From Gracilaria gracilis (lineage: Eukaryota > Rhodophyta > Florideophyceae > Gracilariales > Gracilariaceae): a stretch of 64,000 nt of DNA. The position numbers and the translations under genes are program-made. The stretch lies in contig JARGSG010000075.1 in NCBI GenBank assembly GCA_030374805.1, forward strand, positions 186,001 to 250,000, read 5' to 3'. Of the stretch, positions 1 to 8,442 are shown piece after piece (positions within the stretch are counted from its first letter, which is position 1; each line of letters starts with the position of its first letter). Under the pieces are notes generated by a model, which searched no databases, had not been told where the DNA came from, and saw nothing but the letters and a program-made list of their open reading frames with translations.

Positions 1-1
1 A

Positions 2-340
2 TTTCACCCTCTGTAGTGGTGTAGCAACAAACAGCGCCGCTTGAGGTATGCATCCTTCAGAGCCGAGATTCTTGCGTGTTCAGAAGCAGAAGATCGCGGC
101 TCAGATATGACGGAGTATCTGAAGAAGATATTCCCTCACAAAGAGATCGCTCATCACATACTCGTGGATTCTAAAGCGCTTTTTGGCACCACAACAACAC
201 CACACGAATGCCGTGAATTTCGCATTCGCAAGACAATGACGATGGTAAGAGATGCATTTGAATGTGTGAAACTTGATATGCTGACCTGGATACCTGGATC
301 TATCAACATCGCCGAGGCCTTAACGAAACGGAGCATTTGA
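2..340 (+). pseudogene. Ty1/copia pol C-terminus (RNase H end), broken
   Basis: This is the last part of a copia polyprotein, the RNase H domain that degrades the RNA strand during reverse transcription. It runs in one frame from position 2 to a TGA at 338-340. It aligns residue for residue with the copia copy at the right end of the window: both share AEILACSEAEDR, HECREF and a WIPG-N-A-ALTKRS ending. A TAG at 14-16 stands where the other copy has Tyr, so the copy is broken. The rest of pol lies outside the window. Identification rests on the internal match and the general copia RNase H pattern. Confidence 0.85.
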
Positions 341-488
341 CACACATCGAATATGAACAACATGATGGTCGACGGGTTCATGAACATAGAAGTCGCGAAA
401 GGCAAGACGCACGACTCAAAGTCGTGGAAATGACTTCGTAACTTTTAATTGTCTTTTTAACGTTTGGGGTACTAGCGCTACGGAGGGG

Positions 489-688
489 TGTTTGAACACA
501 TGCACATTTCTGCATGACGTACAACTACCTTCAATTCATTTCTAGTTGTAAGTCATCGTAGTTAACCGAACGGTCACTCAGCATCGTATATAAAGGCCTA
601 CAGCGTAGCCTCAAAGCTCAGAAAGAGAGAGAGACAGACTTTTGTGCCGTTTTTATTGTTTGTGAGATGTTTTTATTCCCACTGCACA
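489..688 (+). repeat. copia 3' LTR, decayed
   Basis: A purine-rich stretch is followed by TGTTTGAACA at 489, as expected for a polypurine tract and LTR start after pol. The right-hand copia LTR (61860-62086) has the same order: TG start, a GGTCACT-G block, TATATAAAGG, a hairpin, a TTGTTTGTGA block and a CA end. The end near 688 is placed by that comparison. Only this LTR of the copy is in the window. Confidence 0.65.
587..611 (+). promoter_or_regulatory. TATA box with adjoining hairpin in copia LTR
   Basis: TATATAAAGG at 587-596 runs directly into an imperfect hairpin, AGGCCTAC-AGC-GTAGCCT. The right-hand copia LTR has the same TATA sequence on the minus strand. It is the likely element promoter, by homology and motif only. 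Confidence 0.55.
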
Positions 689-700
689 ACGATGGATTTC

Positions 701-874
701 GGACAGATTGTCGAAACCCACCGATAACAGTATCTCGTATGTTGGTATGGTTACGGACCCGAGGCGGACTCGGATGAGCCCATTGAGCATCTCCTGCGAC
801 CGAAAGTGGTGCAGTACCATCAAATTACTCTCACGGGTGTCCCAGCGCCACTTGTCAATGCCCAAGTGGGATAA
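701..874 (+). pseudogene. Gypsy chromodomain remnant (C-terminus of pol)
   Basis: In one plus-strand frame this reads QIVETHR, a TAA stop, then QYLVCWYGYG followed by DEPIEHLLRPKVVQYH and a short tail ending NAQVG at TAA 872-874. Element 2's pol has VRWYGYPP-EDTHEPIEHLPRSKVLPYH and ends KAQVG. Chromodomains at the end of Gypsy integrases bind modified histones and steer insertion. This is the 3' end of a decayed Gypsy of the element 2 type. Sequence from about 690 leftward belongs to the copia LTR. The internal TAA and missing upstream pol make it non-functional. Confidence 0.8.
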
Positions 875-1055
875 CACGCCCCGAAGGGGAAGAAGCTAGC
901 TCTGCTAGAAGAAAGTTCAGGAGTGAAAAAAGACGGAGATGGCACTTGGAAAAGGAAAACATACGTCATACACGGAAGTAGGTTTAATGGCCATCAAGGC
1001 TAACTCCTACGACAACACCGCAACACCGCATATCGGGAATCATGTGGCAAATAGA

Positions 1056-3094
1056 CTAAGCCCCCAAACCTTGGTCGGAAGGGCCAGGAAGACCATCGCC
1101 GCTACCCCCGTTGCTGGGATTGGATCTGCCAGTACGGTGTGCACCCGACGCGACCCGCATTGCGGCAACGTCCCCACTCGCAACAATTGCGGAAACCCCA
1201 ACTCCTCGGAGGAACTGGGCGATCACAGCCGAATCACCAGCTCCACCCACAAAGGCCAGGACTTCGGGCACTTCGATCACGTCGGGCTCGCCCGGAAGAG
1301 AAGCCACCACGGCGCCTACCGATGAAAGTTCGGGCTTGGGTGGATTCACCGGCTCAGCCCTCGCCGTTGTCGGTGCTGCCTTGTAGGTGGAGGTCGGCTG
1401 AGTTGCATTGGTGGAAGGAAACACTTCTACTACGTCGTCATCATACCCTATCTCCAGTTCGTCGTCCATCTTTTTGTCATGTTCACCGCCGTAGGCGTCG
1501 TAAAACTCGTCGGCATCAACGAAGCCAACGGGGTGCCCGTAAAATAGGTACCTCGGAGCCATCCGGAGAGCTGCCGCTTCAGTTGCGGTGATCTTTTGTA
1601 CCTCCCAGGGGTTGGAAAAGATGAAATCCCCCGGCAATGGCGGGAGTCGTCCGGAAACCGGTCAAAACCGCCGTCCTCGTGACCGCGGCCGCTTGGAGTG
1701 AAGGGAACGCTGGCCCAATCAACTCGGTCAAGTACCTAGAGGAGCCCACGAACTTCTTCGGCATTGTTCTGACCTCCAAGATGGACCAGCAACGAGAGTT
1801 CTCGGATACACGCACAAAGGCGAGGCGGAATATACCACAGTCGATCCTGGTCATAAACTTCCTATAGAAGATAAACCGTGGTGCGGATTGTCCACTCGGG
1901 GAGCACAACGGCCCACAGTCTGGAGTACAGATCCTCGATGAGGCATGAGCCCAGGTAGGAGATGACCGGGCGCAACTCGATGTAGCACCCGCGACGCACT
2001 TCCACCGAGAATCACCATGTGGGAATAGGAACGTAACGGCCCAGTCGGTGATTGTGCCGGATTCGATTGATCTACGTGTCTTAATAAGAGACGAGAAACC
2101 GGAATCTGAAACGCGCTCGACGCTCATCGTGGATGAAGTACTTTCACAACCGTGAATGGGACTCCCGGCGAAGATACCTGAACTCCGCATGGAGTATTCG
2201 ATGAATCCAACACATCGCCTTCTAGCGTACGACGGGACGTCCTCTCCAGGAGTAATTCTTGATCATCGCCAAGCGGGTTCAGTAAAAACTTTCACCTTGT
2301 ATGCGGAACAACCGGAGATCGAAGCGGATGGAATCAGAAATTGGAACCTCGCAGCTCGCCCGACTCTGCCGTGCATACCCAAAACGAACCACCGCCGCCA
2401 GAGCGGAAGCCAGTGATTCGTCAAAATGCCGTAGAACTGCGTGAGGAGGAACGACCACCCGTCGACGCCAATCTTACGAAGCGGTGATTATGGCCGGAAG
2501 ATCGTCGATACCGTCAACATAAGACGCGATGAGCTCCTCGTTGAAAACGGCGGTAGGATGAAACCACGGAGCATTTTGGAGAAGATGCACGTAGAATCGA
2601 GGGTTCCGTCTGATTAACTCGTCCTAGGAAGGCCACGGAACTTGCTGCATGATGTAACCATGAGGCTGATACCCCGGCGGGGGAATGTGTCCGCCACTCG
2701 CGTTGTTGCTCTGGGATGCCCCAGAAGCATTCCCGCTTTGTAAAAGAGGCGCGAAACAAAATCTGGAAAAGTATCCCGGGGTCGGAGGTTGTCCTCTCAT
2801 TGTGCGAGGCACTCGAGGGAAAACCGGAAGGTTGGTAGTAGGACCGCAAGAGCGGAAAGCGGACTGTTGTGAACAGAAATGGTCGTCACTGAAGCGAGGT
2901 TTACACTGTGGAGTGGTAGTGACTTGGTTTTCGCTACACGAGATAAAATCCGAAGCCTTCGGGTACGCTCTTTTTGCCCATAGTTGGCAGTTCGAACCGC
3001 AATCGCAACGGCCCGGATCACTCTTGAGGATGGGGATATAAAGGTGAACACTCCTTGGAGGTGATTTGAAAAACTTAGTTAATATCCGCATCAT
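1056..3094 (-). pseudogene. Decayed copy of the element 2 antisense ORF protein
   Basis: The minus strand carries a degenerate relative of the plus-strand ORF at 44370-46166. The 3' part (1056-1637) is open and contains GDFIFSNPWEVQKITATEA, against GDFVYFDPWEWEIVTAAEA in element 2, followed by a GHP-GFV-D-DE block and an FLRG-GV block near the end. Further upstream (about 1700-2060), LWAVVLPEWTIRTTVYLL, then a TAG, then EVYDQDRLWYIP matches LWSILATEWTVRVAAFLL-C-EAYDHYRLWFVP. Frames change several times. The N-terminal third up to about 3094 is Ser/Pro/Asn rich in both copies but cannot be aligned well by eye. The copy lies just downstream of a chromodomain remnant on the other strand, as in element 2. 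Function is unknown. Confidence 0.75.
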
Positions 3095-3786
3095 GCGTTC
3101 GTAGATGTATATGAGCTACACCACTATTAGCGTGTTGCCTCGCTGAGGTAATTTTCACAGATGAACACGTAGATTGCACGGCTCAAGGTGTCACTTAGCG
3201 GGTGTGATTAGCACACGTAAAGCATGGGTATGCCGGAGGCAGTGCATCGAGCATTGCTGTATTTACTTAGGTATTTTTTAGATTATTTCGCCCGGTGCAT
3301 CCACTGTCTGTGGTGTGCAGAGCTCAGTACTTAGAGAGTTGAACATCGGCCCCCCCAAGTAAATTCCCCCTTGCCAAGCAAGGGCTTCTGGCTGTAACTA
3401 TCATGCCTTCGCGGACTGTTCACCTTCAAGTGGAGTGACGACCGTTTTCTTCACGTATTGTTACTCACCCTTATGGCGCTCAGAGTATAACCACTATTTG
3501 TGTATCTCGTCCCGACCTATTGTTGCATAATCGTCACTGTATTGGGTTTGTTCTATTCCCTCTATTTTTCCAACTGCGGCGGTTCTCTTTCTCCCCTTTT
3601 TGGGTTTGCCTCTTTGCCCTGTTCTCAGTAGCTCGTTTCCGACACCTTGTCGTTGCCGCGATACTCTCGTTCAAGGCCTCATCTTGTACCCGTGTGAATA
3701 CGTAGATCCCTACCGACTACATCCTGACCCCAGCACTCCAACGCTTGTCCTGACGGTTTGACCTGGGATTTACACCCGGCTTAGCA
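3095..3786. repeat. Probable decayed Gypsy 3' LTR; no gene
   Basis: There is no coding signal. By position this should hold the 3' LTR of the decayed Gypsy ending at 874. The pyrimidine-rich 3540-3680 part resembles the pyrimidine-rich part of the element 2 LTR read in its transcription sense (runs like CCCCTTTTTGG, TTTGCC and TTTGCCCTGTT). I could not fix the ends or a target duplication. Confidence 0.35.
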
Positions 3787-4460
3787 ATTTTATTCACGAA
3801 ATGCTCCGTTCGTGGCGCTAGTTCATCGAAGGGAAGATTCCGAACGTCTTCGTGTGTTTGCGCATTTCTGCCAAGAGCGTTGCTTCACCGACGGCCAGTT
3901 GGCACTTCTCGAACAACGAGGACAATGGTTGAACAACCCAAAGACCGGGCTGATGGGAACTGACTTGGAACACAAGTTGGGATTCCAGCGGTATAGAAAA
4001 AGCTTCGAGACGGAGAGATTCACAGAATCCTGCAAGGCGGGTTGCGATTTCGGCGCAGCAAGCAGGGGAAAGTGCTTCTAAGAAGCGATTTTAAACGGGC
4101 TGCGGACAATCGGTAAAGACTTCCCTTTGTCTAACTACACAAGCCAGAGGCACGGTCGGATTGCATAGACAAATCTCGCAGAAATCCAATCCCATTATAA
4201 CTGGCGTAGGCAATGATCGGCGAGCGACAAAAAAGAGCTTCACCATGGAGGTGCTAAATCGCGCGACGAGGTCGAAGACTCCCACTGTTTTCAACTGGTT
4301 GTTATTCGCCTCAGAGACTTCCGGAACCGTGTCAAAACGGATATGTGACCGCAAATGCGGGGGCAGTAAGTACTAGACGATAGAATTTGGAATTGTTACT
4401 GTGTCCAAGACATTTATTATTCTTTCCATAAATTGGGGGTTGAGGCCGAGGTCAACGTGT
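3787..4460 (-). pseudogene. Old Gypsy protease/pol N-terminus, part 1 (left of element 1)
   Basis: Read on the minus strand this follows element 2's pol closely. DLGLNPQFMERIINVLDT matches the region before the retropepsin active site, and the catalytic DTG reads DTV. Then come LLPPHLRSHIR, a TVGVFDLVARF block with VIMGLDFCE, and SIPLESQLVFQ. Stops are present, including a TAG before YLLPP. The reading breaks off exactly at 4460, where element 1 begins, and resumes at 14282. RT and everything after it are missing to the left. Confidence 0.85.
4456..4460. repeat. Target site duplication of element 1, left copy
   Basis: CGTGT precedes the left LTR and CGTAT (14282-14286) follows the right LTR, a 4 of 5 match. 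Removing element 1 and one copy rejoins the reading of the host Gypsy (MAKRNY ... VDLG), which supports the boundaries. Confidence 0.8.
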
Positions 4461-4968
4461 TGTAGTACAATGAGACCTCAATGGGTTGGTGCCACGTGGG
4501 CCTACTGGTGCGCCTTGCTGGCTGCACTGTACCCAATTGGTATTCTGTATTTTATAATTTCTAATTTCTAATTTATAGTCTAGCATAGTTTAGCATTGCT
4601 GGCCCATGACAGTAAGTCATGGGCACAGCCGATGACGTCATGCCCGCATGGGAGATCGGCGTCGGTGCACTTTGTATATATTGTGGTGCACCTCGCCTTC
4701 CCCCTCGGGTATTGTAAAGTCAGGCACCATTAGGGCAGTAACTATACCATCTTGGTCACTTGCTACTCTATTACTATTCAGGTTTTACCGCGCGTCGACG
4801 TCTACTACCGTACATCTACACGGTCTAGACTAGGTGCCCCGCCGTCTGCCCCTGCAGGTTTCAGGTGCCCTACTACCATATTGGTTGTGTGTTTTTCCCC
4901 TTTAGGTTGAGCCCTCGCGCGCTCCCTCTACCAGGCGGACCCCACACCTTATCGGTATTTGTACGACA
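4461..4968 (+). repeat. Element 1 5' LTR
   Basis: It starts TGTAGTACAA and ends TACGACA. It contains an inverted repeat (CCCATGAC/GTCATGGG, 4603-4623), a CRE/bZIP-type TGACGTCA (4633-4640), a TATATATT box (4675-4682) flanked by GTGCAC on both sides, and ACC-N5-GGT dyads at 4531, 4746 and 4875. The right LTR has the same layout. Confidence 0.95.
4603..4682 (+). promoter_or_regulatory. Element 1 LTR promoter: two dyads plus TATA
   Basis: The inverted repeat CCCATGAC-N5-GTCATGGG lies 9 bp before the full palindrome TGACGTCA, a classic bZIP (CREB/ATF-like) site, and TATATATT follows 34 bp later. The order and spacing fit a Pol II promoter driving the genomic transcript. The copy in the right LTR (TGACGTCA at 13946-13953) is conserved apart from one base near the TATA. 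Confidence 0.6.
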
Positions 4969-4971
4969 TTT

Positions 4972-4990
4972 TGGTCTCCCGACCTAGAAG
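4972..4990 (+). other. Element 1 primer binding site
   Basis: TGGTCTCCCGACCTAGAAG begins 3 bp after the 5' LTR with the TGG that pairs with a tRNA CCA end. Element 2 has the same first 17 bases at its own 5' LTR, so both use the same tRNA. I could not identify which tRNA it is. Confidence 0.8.
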
Positions 4991-5130
4991 TTTCTTGGTT
5001 TCTGTCGTACCTTTACTGGTGAACAGAAGACACTCGAAATGATTCTGGAAGTTCACACACCTATTTGGTTTCGTAGGAATACTCGCGAAGCAATTGGATA
5101 CCACTATTGGTCACTATGAAAAGACCTAAA

Positions 5131-7282
5131 ATGATTACTCGTGGCTCTAGCGCGCCACCTAGCCACAAGGGTTCTGCTGCGTGCCGCGTCAGCCGCTAAA
5201 CCCATTCTGGATAATCCCGAGGAGCTGCTTCGGCAACCTCGGGCCGGAACCTCAAAGGATACGGTCACTCAGCCACCGTTGGCTCCTGAACCTAACAAGG
5301 ATTTGCCGACAACGGTTGAGGACCTTTGGCCCCAATTGGAAGATCAAGCGAAAGCTCTTTTTACCGCTACCGTTAATGAAGCTATGACCTCATTGGACAT
5401 GGACGCCGTTACCCGCTTGGTGGTTGATCGAGCCGTGCACGAGCTCTCTCAACGCATACCTAAATTGGTTGAAACATACCTCTTAACGGGTACCCGGGAG
5501 CATATCTACCGAGTGGTTCAAGACCTTTGGGTTTCCGAAGGAATGGCGGAAACAAAAACCCCTGCGGTGAATATGGTTACTCGCATATCACAAGGGATCC
5601 CTGCCTGTTCTTCCGCACCAATCAAGCCAATTCCGACCGATAGTGCGTACCTACAAGGTTTAAGGCAAGGTCAAGAGGACCATATAAAGATGGGCCCTCG
5701 AGACGTGTACTTGCCACCCATTGGAGGTAACGTTCGAAAGGACACCAAGACTGGTGGACCTGAGGACGATTCGTCTGACCCAGAAGAGGGGCGACGAAGA
5801 AGAAACCGCAAGGGTAAAGAAAGGAGGAGGAAAAAGGGAAAGAATCGCGGCTACGACTCTGACCCCGATTCCTCGAGCTCCGATACCGATACTGGTTCAT
5901 CGTCGGATGATGACCGTAAAGGTAGACGCAAGAAGAAACCGAACAGGTTGGCGAAGAAGTCGTCAAAGAGAAACCGGAAAGGTAGGAAGAAACGGTACGA
6001 GTCGTCCGACTCGGATTCGGACACCAATACAACCCTAGAGGCGCGTCAGCCGCTGAACGATATGTTCACCAAAGCGGTTGATTATAGGTCATATCGGTTG
6101 AGAAACCGATCCTCTGCTTACACCCAAGAGGTTGCGCAGAAGATCACCAAGCACCATAAGAAGCTCAGCTTCCAGATGGGTGATACTACCTTCACAGGTG
6201 ATGATCCCATTGCGGTAATTGAGTTTCTACAGAAGTTCAAGATTGCATGTGACCAAAATGGTTTTTCCGAAGGTGCTGCTATGTGGTTATTCCAGTTTTA
6301 CCTTAAAGGTCAAGCTTACCACTTGCTGCACGGCAGGCTCCGTGGAAATACCCTGGCGGTTGATGAAGAGGGGACAGAGATGTTAGAGACGTACCCAGAA
6401 GTGGTTAATTTCATGTTGGAAACTTACGCTACCGATGAGGTTATCCAGGAAGGTTACGCTGAGGTGCAGGCATATCGCCAACGCTCTAGCCAAACCGAAA
6501 TGGAATTCTCGTTGGGTCTTTGGAATCTGGCCACCCGATGCGGTAATGTCTTTACCACTAGTAGGTTGAAGTCGCTCTTTGCCGACAATGTTGACAAAGC
6601 GATCCGTTCGCAGGTACGCAATTACCTGGCGAACAACCGTAAGGTGGACTATAATGGGCTTGCCCGTTATGCCCAGGGACTAGGCGACACTCTCCGTCAC
6701 GGAAAGAAGCCGTCGGCGTCCCATACCTCAAAGGATAAACCGAAACGGTCAGTATTGGAGCTAGAAGAAAGAACTACCTCAGAGGGAGATTCGCTCATTC
6801 GCATACCAACAGGAATGGCAGTTCATCTCGTGACTGCGCCGCAGGCTCAGTCACGAGCCACCTCCATTGGTAATTGGTCGTCGACAGTACCACCAGCTTC
6901 GGTAAGGTCGCCACCGAGTGCGGCGAGCACTCAACAAACCTCAACGGGTGATTCGCAAGCATCTTCCTATGCTACAGCACCGACCAATCCGGTGACCCGA
7001 CCTACCTCTATGGCAATGCGTGATCCTCAGACAGGTGGATTGGTTTGCTGGCTCTGTTCGTCGCCAGACCATCTGGCGAACAGATGTGACAAAATACCCC
7101 CAGAGGTGCGCGAACATCTGATCAGTGCCAGGCAGCAAAACCACCGTAACCTATATGGATCTGGAAAGAGGGTACAAGCTCAACCATCACCATCTCAGGT
7201 TCATCTCGTCGAGGAAACACCAACCTTGGAGAAGGACAGTCCCGCTCAAGAGGAGCAGGAAAACACCGAACGGTTAGCGTAG
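5131..7282 (+). CDS. Element 1 Gag (N-terminal frameshift suspected)
   Basis: Gag packages the element RNA and forms the virus-like particle. The main frame (5141-7282, stop TAG) gives about 713 residues: a coiled or helical N-terminal part, a strongly charged Ser/Asp/Lys/Arg-rich stretch at about residues 205-295, a Gypsy-type gag core at about 345-540, and one CCHC zinc knuckle CWLCSSPDHLANRC near residue 640. The main frame has no ATG in its first 80 codons. ATG 5131 opens another frame, MITRGSSAPPSHKGSA, which resembles the MTSRRNN start of element 2 gag and stops at 5197. A one-base indel near 5150-5195 is the likely cause. The end overlaps the pol frame. Confidence 0.85.
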
Positions 7283-7298
7283 GGGCCACCCCTAACCG
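7258..7298 (+). promoter_or_regulatory. Candidate -1 ribosomal frameshift signal between gag and pol
   Basis: GGAAAAC (7258-7264) lies with gag codons GAA AAC in phase; pol is in the -1 frame and is open here. Six bases downstream a strong stem-loop begins: CGGTTA (7271-7276) pairs with TAACCG (7293-7298) and GGGG (7282-7285) with CCCC (7289-7292). It spans the gag TAG. Heptamer, spacer and stem match the usual architecture, but the heptamer is not a perfect X-XXY-YYZ. Confidence 0.55.
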
Positions 7299-7302
7299 TG
7301 AA

Positions 7303-8442
7303 TTGGAAGGCCCGTCGATACCGGAACGGGAAACCTTAATGGTGGAAAAAGAAGAATCAGATGTACCCAATGTGGTGTGTCTAATGAAGTACAATAACTA
7401 TAAAGTTAATGCTTCAGTAAGCTTTCTCAATTACCTACAGGTCCCCGTTGCGTGTGTACTCGATACCGGCGCCGGTCTGAATGTGCTAAACGCTCGCGTC
7501 ATACCCGATGCGGTCTTGCGGAACATTCGACCTGCCCCGACTATCAACCCGCTGGTGGACGCTAACGAGCGCCCACTGCACCTTAGAGGAATTTTAACCA
7601 CTGTGGTACAACTTGGAACCTTGAAGGTGAAGCTCAACTTCTTTGTGGTGGATCGTCTGGCGACAGACTGTATCCTCGGGACCAACTTTATTGACAAACA
7701 TGTCAAGGCAATTTTGCCAGGGTCCCGAACGGTCGCTCTTCGTCAAGGTGGTCGTATTGCTATACTGGGTAATACGCAGACCAAAGATGGTTGGCGTAAG
7801 AAGCCGAGGTTCAATATACCCACCGAAACGGTTTCAAACAAGATACGGCTCACCAAATTGGTTTCAATTCCGGCTATGACCCAAATGGTAGTGAATGTCT
7901 CATGCGCAGTTCCAGGATTGGTAATGCTACAGAACCATCCTAGGTTGGCAGAAAGACATCTCGCCTGGATGGCAAACGGGATTATCGACAACATCCCTAA
8001 CCAAGCCTTCAAGGTGTACTTGAGTAACTTTAGCAATCACATTGTTAAGTTACCCAAGAATACCACTATTGGAATAGCATTGCCGGCACCACAAGGGGTT
8101 TTCACGGTCTCACCTAATCGGTTGGGCGAGGTCGCCACCTCTAAGGAAGGGGGAGGAGCAGATGCGCCACACCCTGCATATGCGCCCCCGTTATCGACAA
8201 ACACCAAAATGGAACAGAACATCGCCAATACTTTTAAGGTTAGGGATCAGCAAAAGACTATGGAACTGGACCCAGTGCGGAATTGGAGAGAGGAAGTCCA
8301 GATCGGTGCGGAGAACCAAGCTCTCCGAGACCGGATCCTCAGTCTCTTAGAAGAATTTGAACCCATGTGGTCGGGCCGGTTGGGCCAAATTGAGGCTACA
8401 GAGCACCGTATTGATATGGTGCCTGGCTGGAAACCCATTTAA
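7303..8442 (+). CDS. Element 1 pol, protease and linker part, ended by TAA
   Basis: This is the N-terminal part of pol in the -1 frame relative to gag; the frame is already open upstream of 7303, so it is probably made as a Gag-Pol fusion. The retropepsin domain has the active site VLDTGAGLNVLN (about 7453-7488) and the second conserved block TDCILGTNFI (about 7664-7693). A linker follows, then the pre-RT segment EHRIDMVPGWKPI. The TAA at 8440-8442 falls where element 2 has a Ser codon in RPISQHPYR, so it looks like one TCA-to-TAA mutation. The reading then continues unbroken in the same frame. Confidence 0.9.
   Translation: MEGPSIPERETLMVEKEESDVPNVVCLMKYNNYKVNASVSFLNYLQVPVACVLDTGAGLNVLNARVIPDAVLRNIRPAPTINPLVDANERPLHLRGILTTVVQLGTLKVKLNFFVVDRLATDCILGTNFIDKHVKAILPGSRTVALRQGGRIAILGNTQTKDGWRKKPRFNIPTETVSNKIRLTKLVSIPAMTQMVVNVSCAVPGLVMLQNHPRLAERHLAWMANGIIDNIPNQAFKVYLSNFSNHIVKLPKNTTIGIALPAPQGVFTVSPNRLGEVATSKEGGGADAPHPAYAPPLSTNTKMEQNIANTFKVRDQQKTMELDPVRNWREEVQIGAENQALRDRILSLLEEFEPMWSGRLGQIEATEHRIDMVPGWKPI

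Noticed and set aside
653..877. 74-codon minus-strand frame
   Set aside because: Antisense to the chromodomain remnant, which aligns with element 2.
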